From NCBI GenBank assembly GCA_903833215.1, contig CAILEM010000040.1:30631-94630 (forward strand): a DNA stretch of 64,000 nucleotides, read 5' to 3'. The notes below the pieces were generated by a model. The model was given only the letters and a program-made list of their open reading frames with translations, had not been told where the DNA came from and did no database searches. Below, one piece after another: positions 1 to 8,465 of the stretch. This DNA comes from an uncultured Armatimonadota bacterium. Lineage in GTDB: Bacteria; Armatimonadota; Fimbriimonadia; Fimbriimonadales; Fimbriimonadaceae. Each line of letters starts with the position of its first letter. Positions within the stretch are counted from its first letter, which is position 1. Position numbers and translations under genes: made by a program.

Positions 1-642
1 GGCGATCGCGCCAACGTCGTGCGAGATCAGCATGACTGCCGTGCCATTTGTCTCTTGCAGATCTCGAATCAGCCGCAGTATTTGAGCCTGGGTAGTCACA
101 TCCAACGCTGTAGTTGGCTCATCAGCAATGAGCACTTCTGGTTTGCATGCAAACGCGATGGCGATCACGACGCGTTGTCGTTGTCCACCACTCATTTGGT
201 GAGGGAATTTCCGAGCAGCCCCTTGAGGGTCGGGAACCCCGACTTTTTCAAGCATTTCAACTGCCTTCGCCCAGGCTTCCTTCTTATGCATCCCTTGGTG
301 CAAGATGAATGCTTCGCCGATTTGGTCGCCGATTCGCATCATCGGGTTCAGGCTGGTGAACGGGTCCTGCATCACTAGCGCGATTCGGTCTCCCCGAATA
401 TTGCGAATTTGCTTTTCAGGCATTCCTACCAGTTCGGTGCCTTCAAGCTTGATCGAGCCAGCGCTGATTTTGCCTGGTGCCTGAAGCATTCCCATCACTG
501 CGAAGCCGGTCATCGACTTGCCGCAACCCGATTCGCCGACAACACCGAGCGTTTCGCCCGCATCCAAGTCGAACGAAACTCCTCGCAGGATCTTTATTGG
601 ACCGAACGAAACCTCAAGGTCGCGTACTTCAAGAACAGCCAT
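1..642 (-). CDS. Oligopeptide/dipeptide ABC transporter ATP-binding protein (OppD/DppD-like), partial
   Basis: The gene runs off the left edge; 214 N-terminal residues are present. It would power peptide or nickel import from the cytoplasmic face of the membrane. Reading the minus strand from the ATG at 642 gives [14 protein letters not shown], a Walker A GESGCGKS, a Q-loop VMQDPF, the ABC signature MSGGQRQR, Walker B VLIADEPT and the H-loop LISHDVG. The TSLNP stretch after the Q-loop is typical of OppD/DppD. The C-terminal oligopeptide-transporter extension lies outside the window, and so would any permease genes. A GTG at 651 is an alternative start, but the ATG matches the family N-terminus. 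The gene is divergent from the response regulator at 844. Confidence 0.9.
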   Translation of the reverse strand, partial: MAVLEVRDLEVSFGPIKILRGVSFDLDAGETLGVVGESGCGKSMTGFAVMGMLQAPGKISAGSIKLEGTELVGMPEKQIRNIRGDRIALVMQDPFTSLNPMMRIGDQIGEAFILHQGMHKKEAWAKAVEMLEKVGVPDPQGAARKFPHQMSGGQRQRVVIAIAFACKPEVLIADEPTTALDVTTQAQILRLIRDLQETNGTAVMLISHDVGAIA

Positions 643-830
643 CAGGCCCACAAGGGTACCCCTCGAACGAAAGTGGTAAACAGCATGAAGTCATTCGCGT
701 TGGAATAATTGAAATCGGTTTTGGGTCAATACGTAGGCCAAATGCTCTACTCAGGTGAACATCTGACAGAGTGTCTATGTCAAACCCCTTGCCAAAGGTC
801 CCCGCTTAGCTGGTTGCACATGAACCCTGA

Positions 831-843
831 TATAATCGCCTCC
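831..843 (+). promoter_or_regulatory. -10 box TATAAT 7 nt before the start codon of the response regulator
   Basis: A perfect TATAAT at 831-836 ends seven bases before the ATG at 844. Transcription would start at or next to the start codon, so the mRNA is probably leaderless. No Shine-Dalgarno sequence precedes the ATG and no good -35 box is evident at 17 +/- 1 bp. Confidence 0.55.
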
Positions 844-1506
844 ATGCCAAAGAAGATCCGCGTTATCGTTGTGGATGACGAGGCCTCGTACCGCAAAGCG
901 CTCGAAAAGACGCTGGCGTTGATGGCCGATTGTGAAGTGATCGCTGTTTGCAAGGATGGCCAAGAAGGCTTGGACGCTTGCCTCGCCGATCCACCTGATG
1001 TCCTTTTAACTGACATCAACATGCCCCGCCTCAGTGGTGTGGAACTTACTCGCAAACTGCTCAAGAAGGAAAAGCTAACCAAAGTAGTCATCCTTACCGT
1101 CAAAGAGGATGACGATACAGTTTACGAAGCGTTTCGTGCTGGTGCGTTGGGATATCTACTCAAGACTTCTACTCCCCAAGATGTCATCGAAAGTATTCGA
1201 TTGGCCGATAAGGGTGAGGCCAAGATCACACCTCGAATCGCCACCAAAGTGCTGGAAGACTTCCGGCGGGTGAAAGAAGAGGATGAAATCGACGATTCTG
1301 AGATGTTCGTGCTAAGTGATCGAGAGCAAGAGATTCTTGACTTGGTCGCTATGGGCCTACGAAACAAGGAAATCGCTTCGCGGCTCTGCATCGCTGAGAA
1401 GACGGTGAAGAACCACGTAAGTAACATCCTGAAAGCGCTGCAGGTCAATAGCCGAACTGAAGCTGCGATGAAAGCCGTGAAGTCTCGTTTGGGCGAAAAG
1501 GGCTAA
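844..1506 (+). CDS. NarL/LuxR-family response regulator
   Basis: A 220-residue two-component transcription factor. The receiver domain (about 1-125) has the acidic pair D11/D12, phospho-acceptor D57 (TDINMP), T85 and K107. The C-terminal LuxR-type helix-turn-helix (about 155-215) carries the LSDREQEILDLVA...GLRNKEIASRL...TVKNHVSNIL pattern. Longer in-frame starts exist upstream, but the ATG at 844 gives the standard MPKKIRVIVVDDE family start and sits behind a TATAAT box. No histidine kinase is adjacent, so it is an orphan regulator here. The next gene starts on the base after its stop codon, so the two are probably co-transcribed. Confidence 0.93.
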   Translation: MPKKIRVIVVDDEASYRKALEKTLALMADCEVIAVCKDGQEGLDACLADPPDVLLTDINMPRLSGVELTRKLLKKEKLTKVVILTVKEDDDTVYEAFRAGALGYLLKTSTPQDVIESIRLADKGEAKITPRIATKVLEDFRRVKEEDEIDDSEMFVLSDREQEILDLVAMGLRNKEIASRLCIAEKTVKNHVSNILKALQVNSRTEAAMKAVKSRLGEKG

Positions 1507-2076
1507 ATGCCTTCGAGCCTCCCAAAGATGTCAGCTCCGATGGAAGGGCCTTCTTCGCCAAAGAAGAAGGCCAATCCGATGATGGTTGTGCTGCTCATCG
1601 TTGGTGGCCTCTGTGTTTCGTTTTGTGTTGGTGGGGGATTCCTCCTCGCATACTTGGCTCCGCGCTTCCAAGCAGTTCGTCAACGAAGCCAAGCGACCAC
1701 CTGCATCAATAATTTGAAGACAATTGGAACATCTATCGGGCTTTACGCTGCCGATTGCGATGACCATTTGCCCATTGCTAGCCGATGGATGGACGAATTA
1801 AGACCGTTCGAGCAATTCGGCACCCAAATGCGGTGTCCAGCGGTGAGAGGCAGGCAGAGGGGCAAATTCGGCTACGCGTTCAACGCATCATTGAGCGGAA
1901 AACAACGGTCAAAGTCAGACAGCAAGGCTTCCATTGTTTTCGATAGCACGCTCATGGATAAAAACGCCTTCGCTGGCCTCGAAACGCTGCCGAAACCAGG
2001 AAGGCATTCTGAAAAGCAAAAGAAGTTTGACAACGTTTTGCTTCTTGATGGTTCTGTTCACTCCCAGGCGAAGTAG
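1507..2076 (+). CDS. Single-pass membrane protein with pilin-like C-terminal domain
   Basis: 189 residues. A short, Lys/Pro-rich cytoplasmic segment is followed by one hydrophobic helix (about 25-48) and then AVRQRSQATTCINNLKTIG, which resembles the start of the globular part of type II secretion or DUF1559 pilin-like proteins. The C-terminus has the DGSVH motif near its end, seen in many of these proteins in Planctomycetes and Armatimonadota. It lacks a prepilin cleavage motif directly before the helix, so it may be a membrane-anchored relative rather than a secreted pseudopilin. It starts directly after the regulator gene and overlaps the 3' end of the convergent kbl gene by 19 bases. Confidence 0.75.
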   Translation: MPSSLPKMSAPMEGPSSPKKKANPMMVVLLIVGGLCVSFCVGGGFLLAYLAPRFQAVRQRSQATTCINNLKTIGTSIGLYAADCDDHLPIASRWMDELRPFEQFGTQMRCPAVRGRQRGKFGYAFNASLSGKQRSKSDSKASIVFDSTLMDKNAFAGLETLPKPGRHSEKQKKFDNVLLLDGSVHSQAK

Positions 2077-3272
2077 AGCTTCATGTTGTCTCTGACCCTC
2101 TTGAATGCTTGGAGGGCAAACTCAAGGTCTTCTTGGGTGTGAGCAGCGGAAGGCATCGTTCGAATTCGTGCTTTACCACGACCAACGGTTGGGAAAACGA
2201 TCGCGAGGGCGTACACGCCTTCATCCCAAAGAGCCCGCTCCATTGCCTGGGCTGCCCCTTCGTCTCCAACATAGACCGGAGTTATCGGCGTTTCACTTCC
2301 CATCGTGTCAAAGCCTTCTTCAGCGAGAGCCTTCTTCCACCATCGCGTGTTGTCCCAGAGTCGCAGCATCGGCTCAGGATCGTTTTCCATAATGTCGAGC
2401 GCAGCGATCAAGGCTGCGGCGACCATCGGAGGATGAGCTGTGCTGAACAGGTAGGGTCGTCCACGATTAATAAGCCAATCCTTGAGGACCGCTGACCCAG
2501 CAATGTAGCCGCCCACGACGCCAAGGGCTTTGCTAAGAGTCCCAAGCTGGATATCAACACGGCCATAGAGGTTGAAGTGGGAAGTTGAACCAGCCCCGTT
2601 CTTACCAAGCACGCCGCTTGCATGGGCATCATCGACCATCACGAAGGCGTTGTATTTTTCGGCAAGCTCCACGATGTCCGGAAGCGGTGCGATATCTCCG
2701 TCCATGCTGAAAACGCCGTCGGTGATGATCATGCGCTTCTCGAAGCTTTGCGTGCTCTGAAGGATCTTCTCCAGCGCCTCCATGTCTTTGTGTGGGTAGA
2801 CAAAGCCGTCGGATTTCTTGTACTTGGCCGCACTCAGCCTAACGCCGTCAATGATCGAGGCATGATTCAGCTCATCGCTGATGATGACGTCCTTGTCGGT
2901 CACAACCGCAGGAATCGCCCCAGAATTGGCAGTGAATCCACCTGTAAACACCAGGACGGCTTCGGTGTGCTTGAAGCTGGCCAAACGCTGCTCCAGTTCG
3001 TCGTGGATGGCCATCGTGCCGCCGATCCATCGCACGGCACCAGCTCCGACACCCCAGTCTTCGATCGCCTTGACTGCCGCTGCTTTCACCTTAGGATGAT
3101 TGGCTAGGCCCAAGTAGTTATTGCTGGCAAGATTAACGACTTCTTTGCCGTTCATCTTGACTCGTCCCCCGGCAGGGGACTCAAGGATCTTCGGGATCTT
3201 GTAAAGGTTCTGATCCTTCAGCGTTTGGATCTGCCCACCGAGCCACGATTGGAACTGTGAATTCATGCTCAT
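2058..3272 (-). CDS. kbl: Glycine C-acetyltransferase (2-amino-3-ketobutyrate CoA ligase)
   Basis: 404 residues, the usual length for the family. This PLP enzyme converts 2-amino-3-oxobutyrate plus CoA to glycine and acetyl-CoA in threonine catabolism. Visible features: NLASNNYLGLANHP near residue 50, SDELNHASIIDG near 135, DDAH at 214-217 (PLP contacts), and the Schiff-base lysine K248 in GTLSKALG. Close relatives (8-amino-7-oxononanoate synthase, serine palmitoyltransferase) share this fold; the N-terminal motif and strong overall match favour Kbl. No threonine dehydrogenase is adjacent. The start may be either Met of MSMN. Confidence 0.88.
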   Translation of the reverse strand: MSMNSQFQSWLGGQIQTLKDQNLYKIPKILESPAGGRVKMNGKEVVNLASNNYLGLANHPKVKAAAVKAIEDWGVGAGAVRWIGGTMAIHDELEQRLASFKHTEAVLVFTGGFTANSGAIPAVVTDKDVIISDELNHASIIDGVRLSAAKYKKSDGFVYPHKDMEALEKILQSTQSFEKRMIITDGVFSMDGDIAPLPDIVELAEKYNAFVMVDDAHASGVLGKNGAGSTSHFNLYGRVDIQLGTLSKALGVVGGYIAGSAVLKDWLINRGRPYLFSTAHPPMVAAALIAALDIMENDPEPMLRLWDNTRWWKKALAEEGFDTMGSETPITPVYVGDEGAAQAMERALWDEGVYALAIVFPTVGRGKARIRTMPSAAHTQEDLEFALQAFKRVRDNMKLYFAWE

Positions 3273-3347
3273 AGTTTACGGCTAGCGGCGATGGATTCGC
3301 TTGTTCTGATCGCAGGCATCAAGAACGTCAAGGGGTACGCTCCAACC

Positions 3348-4238
3348 ATGCTGCAACCCGCACTTAAAGCTCCTGGCGCACTCCTTCGTGACTTGATGAC
3401 TCAAGACATTGTTGTGATGCCTGGTGTGTTTAGTGCGATCAGTGCTGTATCGGCAACGAAAGCTGGCGCCAAAGCGCTTTATATAAGCGGCGCGGGAATT
3501 ACCAATGCAGCGCTGGGAGTCCCTGACATCGCTTTGGCCACGCTCACGGAATTCGCCCAGCAGGCGGCCGCGATCTGCCAAGTGGCGCCTATTCCTGTAC
3601 TATCGGATGCTGATACGGGCTTTGGCGAATCGCTCAATGTGGCGAGAACGGTCATCGAAATGGAGCGTGCGGGATTAGCTGGCATTCACCTCGAGGATCA
3701 GGTCAGTCCGAAGCGGTGTGGTCATCTGGATGGTAAGACCTGTATCGAGCCACAAGCAATGGCCAACAAGATTCGAGCCGCGGTCGATAGCAAACGGGAC
3801 AGTAGCTTTATGATCGTCGCACGTACAGATGCTCGGGGCGTTGAGGGCTTGGATGCAGCAATCAATCGAGCAAGGCTCTACGAAGCGAACGGTGCTGATG
3901 CAATCTTTCCCGAGGGATTGGGCTCGGAGCAAGAATTTGAAGTCTTCAGGAGTGCGCTGAAGGTACCACTCCTTGCGAACATGACCGAGTTCGGCAAAAC
4001 GCCGCTTATCTCTGTTCAGCGATTCCGGGAACTTGGTTATCAGATGGTGATATTCCCCATGACAGCCTTTCGAGTCATGCTCAAAGCCCTGGACGACAGC
4101 TATTCCGAACTGCTCGGCAGTGGCACCCAAGCTGGGTTAATGAAATCGATGCGCACTCGCCAGGAACTGTACGATCTCATCGATTACGCTGAGTACAACT
4201 CCAAAGATCACCTCTGGTCACAGATCGTCACAGAATAA
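3348..4238 (+). CDS. prpB: Methylisocitrate lyase (isocitrate lyase/PEP mutase family)
   Basis: 296 residues from the chosen ATG. It cleaves 2-methylisocitrate to pyruvate and succinate in the 2-methylcitrate cycle of propionate breakdown. The catalytic KRCGH motif is at 122-126 with C124 as the acid/base residue, and the Mg-binding SDADTGFG is at 86-93. An in-frame ATG at 3291 would add 19 residues that do not resemble the family; the ATG at 3348 aligns with known N-termini. A TACGCT -10-like box lies six bases before it. The next gene is a citrate/2-methylcitrate synthase 100 bp downstream, which supports the propionate role. No prpD is seen. Confidence 0.88.
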   Translation: MLQPALKAPGALLRDLMTQDIVVMPGVFSAISAVSATKAGAKALYISGAGITNAALGVPDIALATLTEFAQQAAAICQVAPIPVLSDADTGFGESLNVARTVIEMERAGLAGIHLEDQVSPKRCGHLDGKTCIEPQAMANKIRAAVDSKRDSSFMIVARTDARGVEGLDAAINRARLYEANGADAIFPEGLGSEQEFEVFRSALKVPLLANMTEFGKTPLISVQRFRELGYQMVIFPMTAFRVMLKALDDSYSELLGSGTQAGLMKSMRTRQELYDLIDYAEYNSKDHLWSQIVTE

Positions 4239-4314
4239 AGGAAAAAGCGGATTCTTACTGAGCCTACTTTTGAGGACATTCTGAATCTGGGGCCTGTGGG
4301 TAGACTGCGATTCT

Positions 4315-4333
4315 TATACTTTTCGAAGAGGAA
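4315..4333 (+). promoter_or_regulatory. -10-like TATACT and strong Shine-Dalgarno before citrate synthase
   Basis: TATACT at 4315-4320 is followed by AAGAGGAA at 4326-4333, five bases before the ATG at 4339. The Shine-Dalgarno fixes the start. If TATACT were the promoter, transcription would start inside or beyond the Shine-Dalgarno, so another promoter upstream (or read-through from prpB) may also serve the gene. Confidence 0.4.
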
Positions 4334-4338
4334 TACGA

Positions 4339-5487
4339 ATGAGTGCAATTCAGACGCAGTATCCAAACTATAGCCCAGGCCTAGAAGGTGTCCCAGCAGG
4401 TATCACCTCCATCAGCGAGATCGACAGTGATCGAAGCAGTCTCACGTATCGAGGATACAACGTCCACGACCTAGCGGAGCAAGGCTCCTACGAGCAGACG
4501 GCTTACCTTCTTATCTATAAGAAGTTGCCGACAGCTCAGGAACTCGCTGATTTCAACGAGCTCCTCGGAGCGGAACGTCAAGTTCCCGAACAGGTTTACC
4601 AAGCGATTGCCGCGCTTCCTAAAGACGCTAATCCGATGGATTCGATCCGAACCGGATACTCGGTCCTCGCAGCTTACGATCCTGATTATCGCGCTGATGT
4701 CATGGATTTCGATGCGAAAGTTCGAAAGGCAGTTCGGATTATCGCCAAGGCGAGCACGATGGTTGGCAATGGCTACCGAATCAGTCAAGGACTTGATCCC
4801 ATCGAGCCAAACCCCAAGCACAGCTCCGCAGCCAATCTTCTTCACCTGATCACGGGTACGGAACCAGATCCAAAAACTGTCGAAACGATGGATGTGTCGT
4901 TGACACTGTATGCAGAGCACGGCTTTAACGCTTCGACCTTTGCATGTCGAGTTACGGTGAGCACTCTCAGCGACTTGTACAGTGGAGTCGTAGCAGGCAT
5001 CAGCACTTTGCGAGGCCCCCTACACGGTGGAGCGAACGAAGAGGCGATGCGAATGATCCTTGAAGTTGGCACTCCCGAGAACGCAGAAGCGTGGATTAGG
5101 GATGCGTTAGCCACCAAGAAGAAGATCATGGGCTTTGGACATCGCGAATACAAGAAAGGCGATAACAGGGCTTTCCACATGTCTAAAGTCGCAAAGCAAC
5201 TCGGCATTGAGAAGGGAATCACTAAATACTCCGAGATTGCCGAAATCCTGGAGAGGGTGATGCTCGAGGAGAAGGGTATCTACCCGAACGTAGACCTTCC
5301 CACTGGATACGCTTACTACCTTCTTGGTATCCCCATCGATCTTTACACTCCGATCTTCGCCGTCGCTCGAGTCGCAGGCTACTCTGCCCACGCTATCGAG
5401 CAGCTCACACATAATCGTCTCATTCGTCCCAAAGCCATCTACGAAGGCCCGACATACTTGCCGTATGTTCCGATTGCCGACCGGTAA
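4339..5487 (+). CDS. prpC: Citrate synthase family protein, probably 2-methylcitrate synthase
   Basis: 382 residues, the length of the short, Gram-positive-type or methylcitrate synthases. It condenses oxaloacetate with acetyl-CoA or propionyl-CoA. The catalytic triad is visible: H229 (GPLHGGANE), H268 (MGFGHREYK) and D319 (YPNVDLPTG); H194 (EHGFNAS) binds substrate. The N-terminal PGLEGVPAGITSIS is the usual activation motif. Placement after prpB suggests a methylcitrate synthase, but sequence alone does not separate this from gltA, and it could serve both roles. The start is set by the AAGAGGAA sequence upstream. Confidence 0.85.
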   Translation: MSAIQTQYPNYSPGLEGVPAGITSISEIDSDRSSLTYRGYNVHDLAEQGSYEQTAYLLIYKKLPTAQELADFNELLGAERQVPEQVYQAIAALPKDANPMDSIRTGYSVLAAYDPDYRADVMDFDAKVRKAVRIIAKASTMVGNGYRISQGLDPIEPNPKHSSAANLLHLITGTEPDPKTVETMDVSLTLYAEHGFNASTFACRVTVSTLSDLYSGVVAGISTLRGPLHGGANEEAMRMILEVGTPENAEAWIRDALATKKKIMGFGHREYKKGDNRAFHMSKVAKQLGIEKGITKYSEIAEILERVMLEEKGIYPNVDLPTGYAYYLLGIPIDLYTPIFAVARVAGYSAHAIEQLTHNRLIRPKAIYEGPTYLPYVPIADR

Positions 5488-5500
5488 TCGATCCGCCGGG

Positions 5501-5530
5501 TTGTCGTAGGTCCTTTGGCCGTGTTACGAT
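5501..5530 (+). promoter_or_regulatory. Putative sigma70 promoter of the Ser/Thr kinase gene
   Basis: TTGTCG at 5501-5506 and TACGAT at 5525-5530 are separated by 18 bp. Transcription would begin near 5537, giving an ~80-nt leader that contains the long hairpin at 5548-5590 before the ATG at 5616. Confidence 0.4.
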
Positions 5531-5547
5531 GGGTTCCGTGAAAAATC

Positions 5548-5590
5548 AAATGACGCAATTCGCACGTAAGTCGTGCGGTTTGCGTCATTT
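5548..5590 (+). other. Long hairpin in the prpC-kinase intergenic region
   Basis: Two 19-base arms (AAATGACGCA...CGCACG and CGTGCG...TGCGTCATTT) around a 5-base TAAGT loop pair at all but one position, counting one G-U pair. There is no T-run after it, so it does not look like a simple rho-independent terminator of prpC. It may be a leader structure of the kinase mRNA or a dyad bound by a protein. Confidence 0.6.
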
Positions 5591-5615
5591 ACATTAGGCT
5601 CTAGCTCGCCTCTTC

Positions 5616-7439
5616 ATGAACAGTCCGCCCACCACGCTCGGTCAGTACCAAATCATTAGGGAAATTGCTCGTTCGAACGACATCGTTTACGAAGCGTACG
5701 ATCCCCTGATGAACCGCCGTGTTGCGATCAAAGAGCTTTCAATGCCGCAGGGGGCATCAGGCCCGCAACAAGAAGAGCGCATCAGTCGATTTAAGCGAGA
5801 AGCCCAAGCTGCAGGCACTCTCAATCATCCAAACATCATGACCGTGTTCTCGTTCGCCGAGGACGCCGGTCGGACGTTCATGGCGATGGAGTACCTCGAC
5901 GGAGGGACACTTCGCAACGAGATCGATACCAAAGGGTTCGTTCCGGTTGATCGCGCATTGAACATTGCGATCAGCATCCTTGAAGGGCTGGGCCATGCCC
6001 ACTCAAAGGGTGTCATTCACCGCGATATCAAACCTGACAATATTCAGATCCTGTCAAACGGAACCATCAAAATCACGGATTTCGGCATCGCGCGTCTGAC
6101 ATTTCAGCCAAACCTGACGATGGATGGACAGGTTTTCGGAACGCCGAGCTACATGTCGCCTGAGCAGGTGGTTGGTAAAGAGATCGACCAACGAAGTGAT
6201 CTGTTCAGCGTCGGTGTTGTTCTTTACGAGATGGTTGCGGGACAGAAGCCGTTTGCCGGTGACAGTGTCGTATCCATTACCTACGCGATCATGAACTCTG
6301 AGCCGACTCAACCGGCTCAAGCGGATTACGCCTTGTGGAAGGTCATCTCTAAGGTGCTCGATAAGTCGCCCAGCATGCGATTTTCGAATGCAGATGAGAT
6401 GGTAAAGGCGTTGAAGGACGCTCAAGTCGCTACGAATTCTGGAATTGCGGGAGCTGTTTCTGGCCCGACGCCTACAGCGTATGGCGCAAACCCGTACATG
6501 ACTCCGCCTCCGATTCCTCCCGCAGCGCAGCCGGTTTACACTTACAATCCGTATCAGCCGCAGCAGGTTTTGCCGCAGCAAATTCCAGGACCGTATCAAA
6601 ACGTTGGTTATCAGACGACGCCCTACCAGCAGAATCCTTACCAGCAGCCATATCAGGGAATGCCCTACAACTACCAGGCTGGGCCAAGCATGGCGCCGCC
6701 GAATAGTATTCCAATTTACTATCCGCCTCCTCCCCGCGCTCCGTTGTTGAAGCCGGAGACGTCGGCGTTTCTAAAAAAGCTATGCCTGACGTTCATGCTC
6801 ATCGGCACTCTAGTGCTGCTGATCCTTGTTGCGTTGGGTGCGCTATCGGATTCGATAAGCAATGCCCGCAATGATCGGATGGACAACAATAAGTTGCCAG
6901 ACAGCATCGCGAAGTTGCCAGAGAATATGCCGATCCAAGAGAAAATCTCCTTTGCTACGAATGAGCTCCACAAGAACCAGAGTGATGGACGCAAGGCTGA
7001 AATCCGCCACTACGTTTCGATGCTCTACGATCGAAGCGGGATGAATTCATTTTCGCAGGCAAACCTGGTTGCTGCCGAATTGCAGTTCAGTAATGGAACT
7101 CAGGTGGACTCAGCAAATCCGGCGTTGTGGAGCCACCTAGCCATGGTTCGTCAGAAGCTGGCTGATTCGAATCAGGATGCCGAGCGAAGAGGACTGTTGT
7201 TGGATTCTGGTGATGATTGGTCGAAAGCATTCGTGCTTGAGACGAATGCTTTGCGTAAGCAGGACGATGCCAATGGGGCTGCCCAGGCTTATCTGTCGTT
7301 CGCCCAGGCCGCCATTGAGTCCGGTGACCGAGCTCAGATAGCTCAGGCTCGGCAGAAATTGTACGACGTTCGTTCAATGGACGGCCTGAAGCCTGAGGTC
7401 GATAGTCAGATCAAGGACATGCTGTCCAAGTTGAGCTAG
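5616..7439 (+). CDS. Transmembrane Ser/Thr protein kinase with C-terminal extracytoplasmic region
   Basis: 607 residues. The Hanks-type kinase domain occupies about 8-270: K39 in VAIKEL, HRDIKPDN with catalytic D137, DFG with D155, and SPEQ as the APE-equivalent. The glycine-rich loop is atypical: the position of GxGxxG reads IARSNDIV, with no glycine. A Pro/Gln/Tyr-rich linker (about 290-375) leads to one membrane helix (about 388-412). The remaining ~190 residues are helical and TPR-like and should lie outside the cytoplasm. There are no PASTA repeats. The gene has its own likely promoter and leader hairpin and ends four bases before the convergent SDR gene. Confidence 0.9.
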   Translation: MNSPPTTLGQYQIIREIARSNDIVYEAYDPLMNRRVAIKELSMPQGASGPQQEERISRFKREAQAAGTLNHPNIMTVFSFAEDAGRTFMAMEYLDGGTLRNEIDTKGFVPVDRALNIAISILEGLGHAHSKGVIHRDIKPDNIQILSNGTIKITDFGIARLTFQPNLTMDGQVFGTPSYMSPEQVVGKEIDQRSDLFSVGVVLYEMVAGQKPFAGDSVVSITYAIMNSEPTQPAQADYALWKVISKVLDKSPSMRFSNADEMVKALKDAQVATNSGIAGAVSGPTPTAYGANPYMTPPPIPPAAQPVYTYNPYQPQQVLPQQIPGPYQNVGYQTTPYQQNPYQQPYQGMPYNYQAGPSMAPPNSIPIYYPPPPRAPLLKPETSAFLKKLCLTFMLIGTLVLLILVALGALSDSISNARNDRMDNNKLPDSIAKLPENMPIQEKISFATNELHKNQSDGRKAEIRHYVSMLYDRSGMNSFSQANLVAAELQFSNGTQVDSANPALWSHLAMVRQKLADSNQDAERRGLLLDSGDDWSKAFVLETNALRKQDDANGAAQAYLSFAQAAIESGDRAQIAQARQKLYDVRSMDGLKPEVDSQIKDMLSKLS

Positions 7440-7442
7440 CTT

Positions 7443-8222
7443 CTACGCTAGACCTTTGGTCAATCCGCCATCAACGAGAGTATTGGTGCCTGTAACGTAG
7501 GCTGCCTGTTGACTGCATAGGAAGACAACCACCGCTGCGATTTCTTCAGGAGTCGCCATCCGTTTCATAGGAATCGCTTCAGCTTGTAGACGTAGCGCCT
7601 CGTCAACCGAAATGCCCTCTCTTTCCGCTCTTAACTCGGCAAGGTGAGTTTGGCGACCCGTCAGGGTGTGTCCGGGAAGAACGCTGTTAACCGTAACACC
7701 GGATTCTGCATATTCGGTGGCTTGGAGGCGTGTGAGGGCCATGATGCCGGCACGTAGTGTCGACGAAATCGGAAGCATTCGATTTGGCTCCTTCGCAACC
7801 AGTGAAGTGATGTGGACGATTCGACCCCATCCTGCCTGAGACATCGCAGGTTGGACTTCTCGCACGAGTCGAACAATATTCATCAGAGTTCCATCAAAGC
7901 CGTTCTGCCACTGCTCATCCGTCATGGCATCCATGAGCCCAGCCGGAGGACCACCCGTATTTGTCACAAGAATGTCGATCGGGCCAAGGTCCTGGATCGT
8001 CTGTTCAATCCACCACGTTAGGTCTTCTTGGTTTGAGACGTCTACAACGTAGGAACGCGTTTCCTCGCCTATTTCGGCCGCGGCGGCTTCGAGAGTTTCC
8101 TCGTTTCGGCCGCAAATCGACACCCGACAACCTTCCCGTGTGAGCTCTTTTGCGATCGCAAATCCGATCCCTTTGCTTGCCGCAGCAACCAGAGCAACTT
8201 TTCCAGAGATTCCAAGATCCAT
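7443..8222 (-). CDS. SDR-family oxidoreductase lacking the canonical Tyr-x3-Lys
   Basis: 259 residues, the normal size for a classical short-chain dehydrogenase. The Rossmann motif is AAASKGIGFAIA (TGxxxGxG-like), followed by a DVS site for the adenine ring, NTGGPP (NAG-equivalent) and HITS with the catalytic serine. Where YxxxK should follow, the sequence reads SSTLRAG, so both Tyr and Lys are replaced. The C-terminus (VTGTNTLVDGGLTKGL) is typical of FabG-like members. Such Tyr/Lys-less members form a recognised minority group; activity cannot be assumed. An AATAAT box lies five bases before the ATG at 8222, implying a leaderless transcript. Confidence 0.85.
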   Translation of the reverse strand: MDLGISGKVALVAAASKGIGFAIAKELTREGCRVSICGRNEETLEAAAAEIGEETRSYVVDVSNQEDLTWWIEQTIQDLGPIDILVTNTGGPPAGLMDAMTDEQWQNGFDGTLMNIVRLVREVQPAMSQAGWGRIVHITSLVAKEPNRMLPISSTLRAGIMALTRLQATEYAESGVTVNSVLPGHTLTGRQTHLAELRAEREGISVDEALRLQAEAIPMKRMATPEEIAAVVVFLCSQQAAYVTGTNTLVDGGLTKGLA

Positions 8223-8227
8223 GGCAC

Positions 8228-8233
8228 ATTATT
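8228..8233 (-). promoter_or_regulatory. -10 box AATAAT five bases before the SDR start codon
   Basis: On the minus strand AATAAT is followed by GTGCC and the ATG at 8222. This is the same geometry as at several other genes here. The rest of 8234-8465 shows no gene. Confidence 0.4.
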
Positions 8234-8465
8234 CCCATTTGAGCACCATGAATGAACAGGGAACGACTTGAGCGGTGAATTCGAGGACTGAAAGCGCGAT
8301 GTTAGACGGAATCAGCGACTCGGTTACACACATTCTCGGCGATCCTAGCTAAAATGAATGTAACTCAACGGATGTTTAGCAAGTAAATCGGTCGTAGGAA
8401 GCGCGTAGCAAAGGAATGCTAAGGTACTACCTTTCGGGGACCTTTCGTGCGGTTTGGTTATTAGG

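Noticed and set aside
3291..3347. Longer N-terminus for PrpB.
   Set aside because: The extra 19 residues have no family resemblance, and a -10-like box (TACGCT) falls within them.
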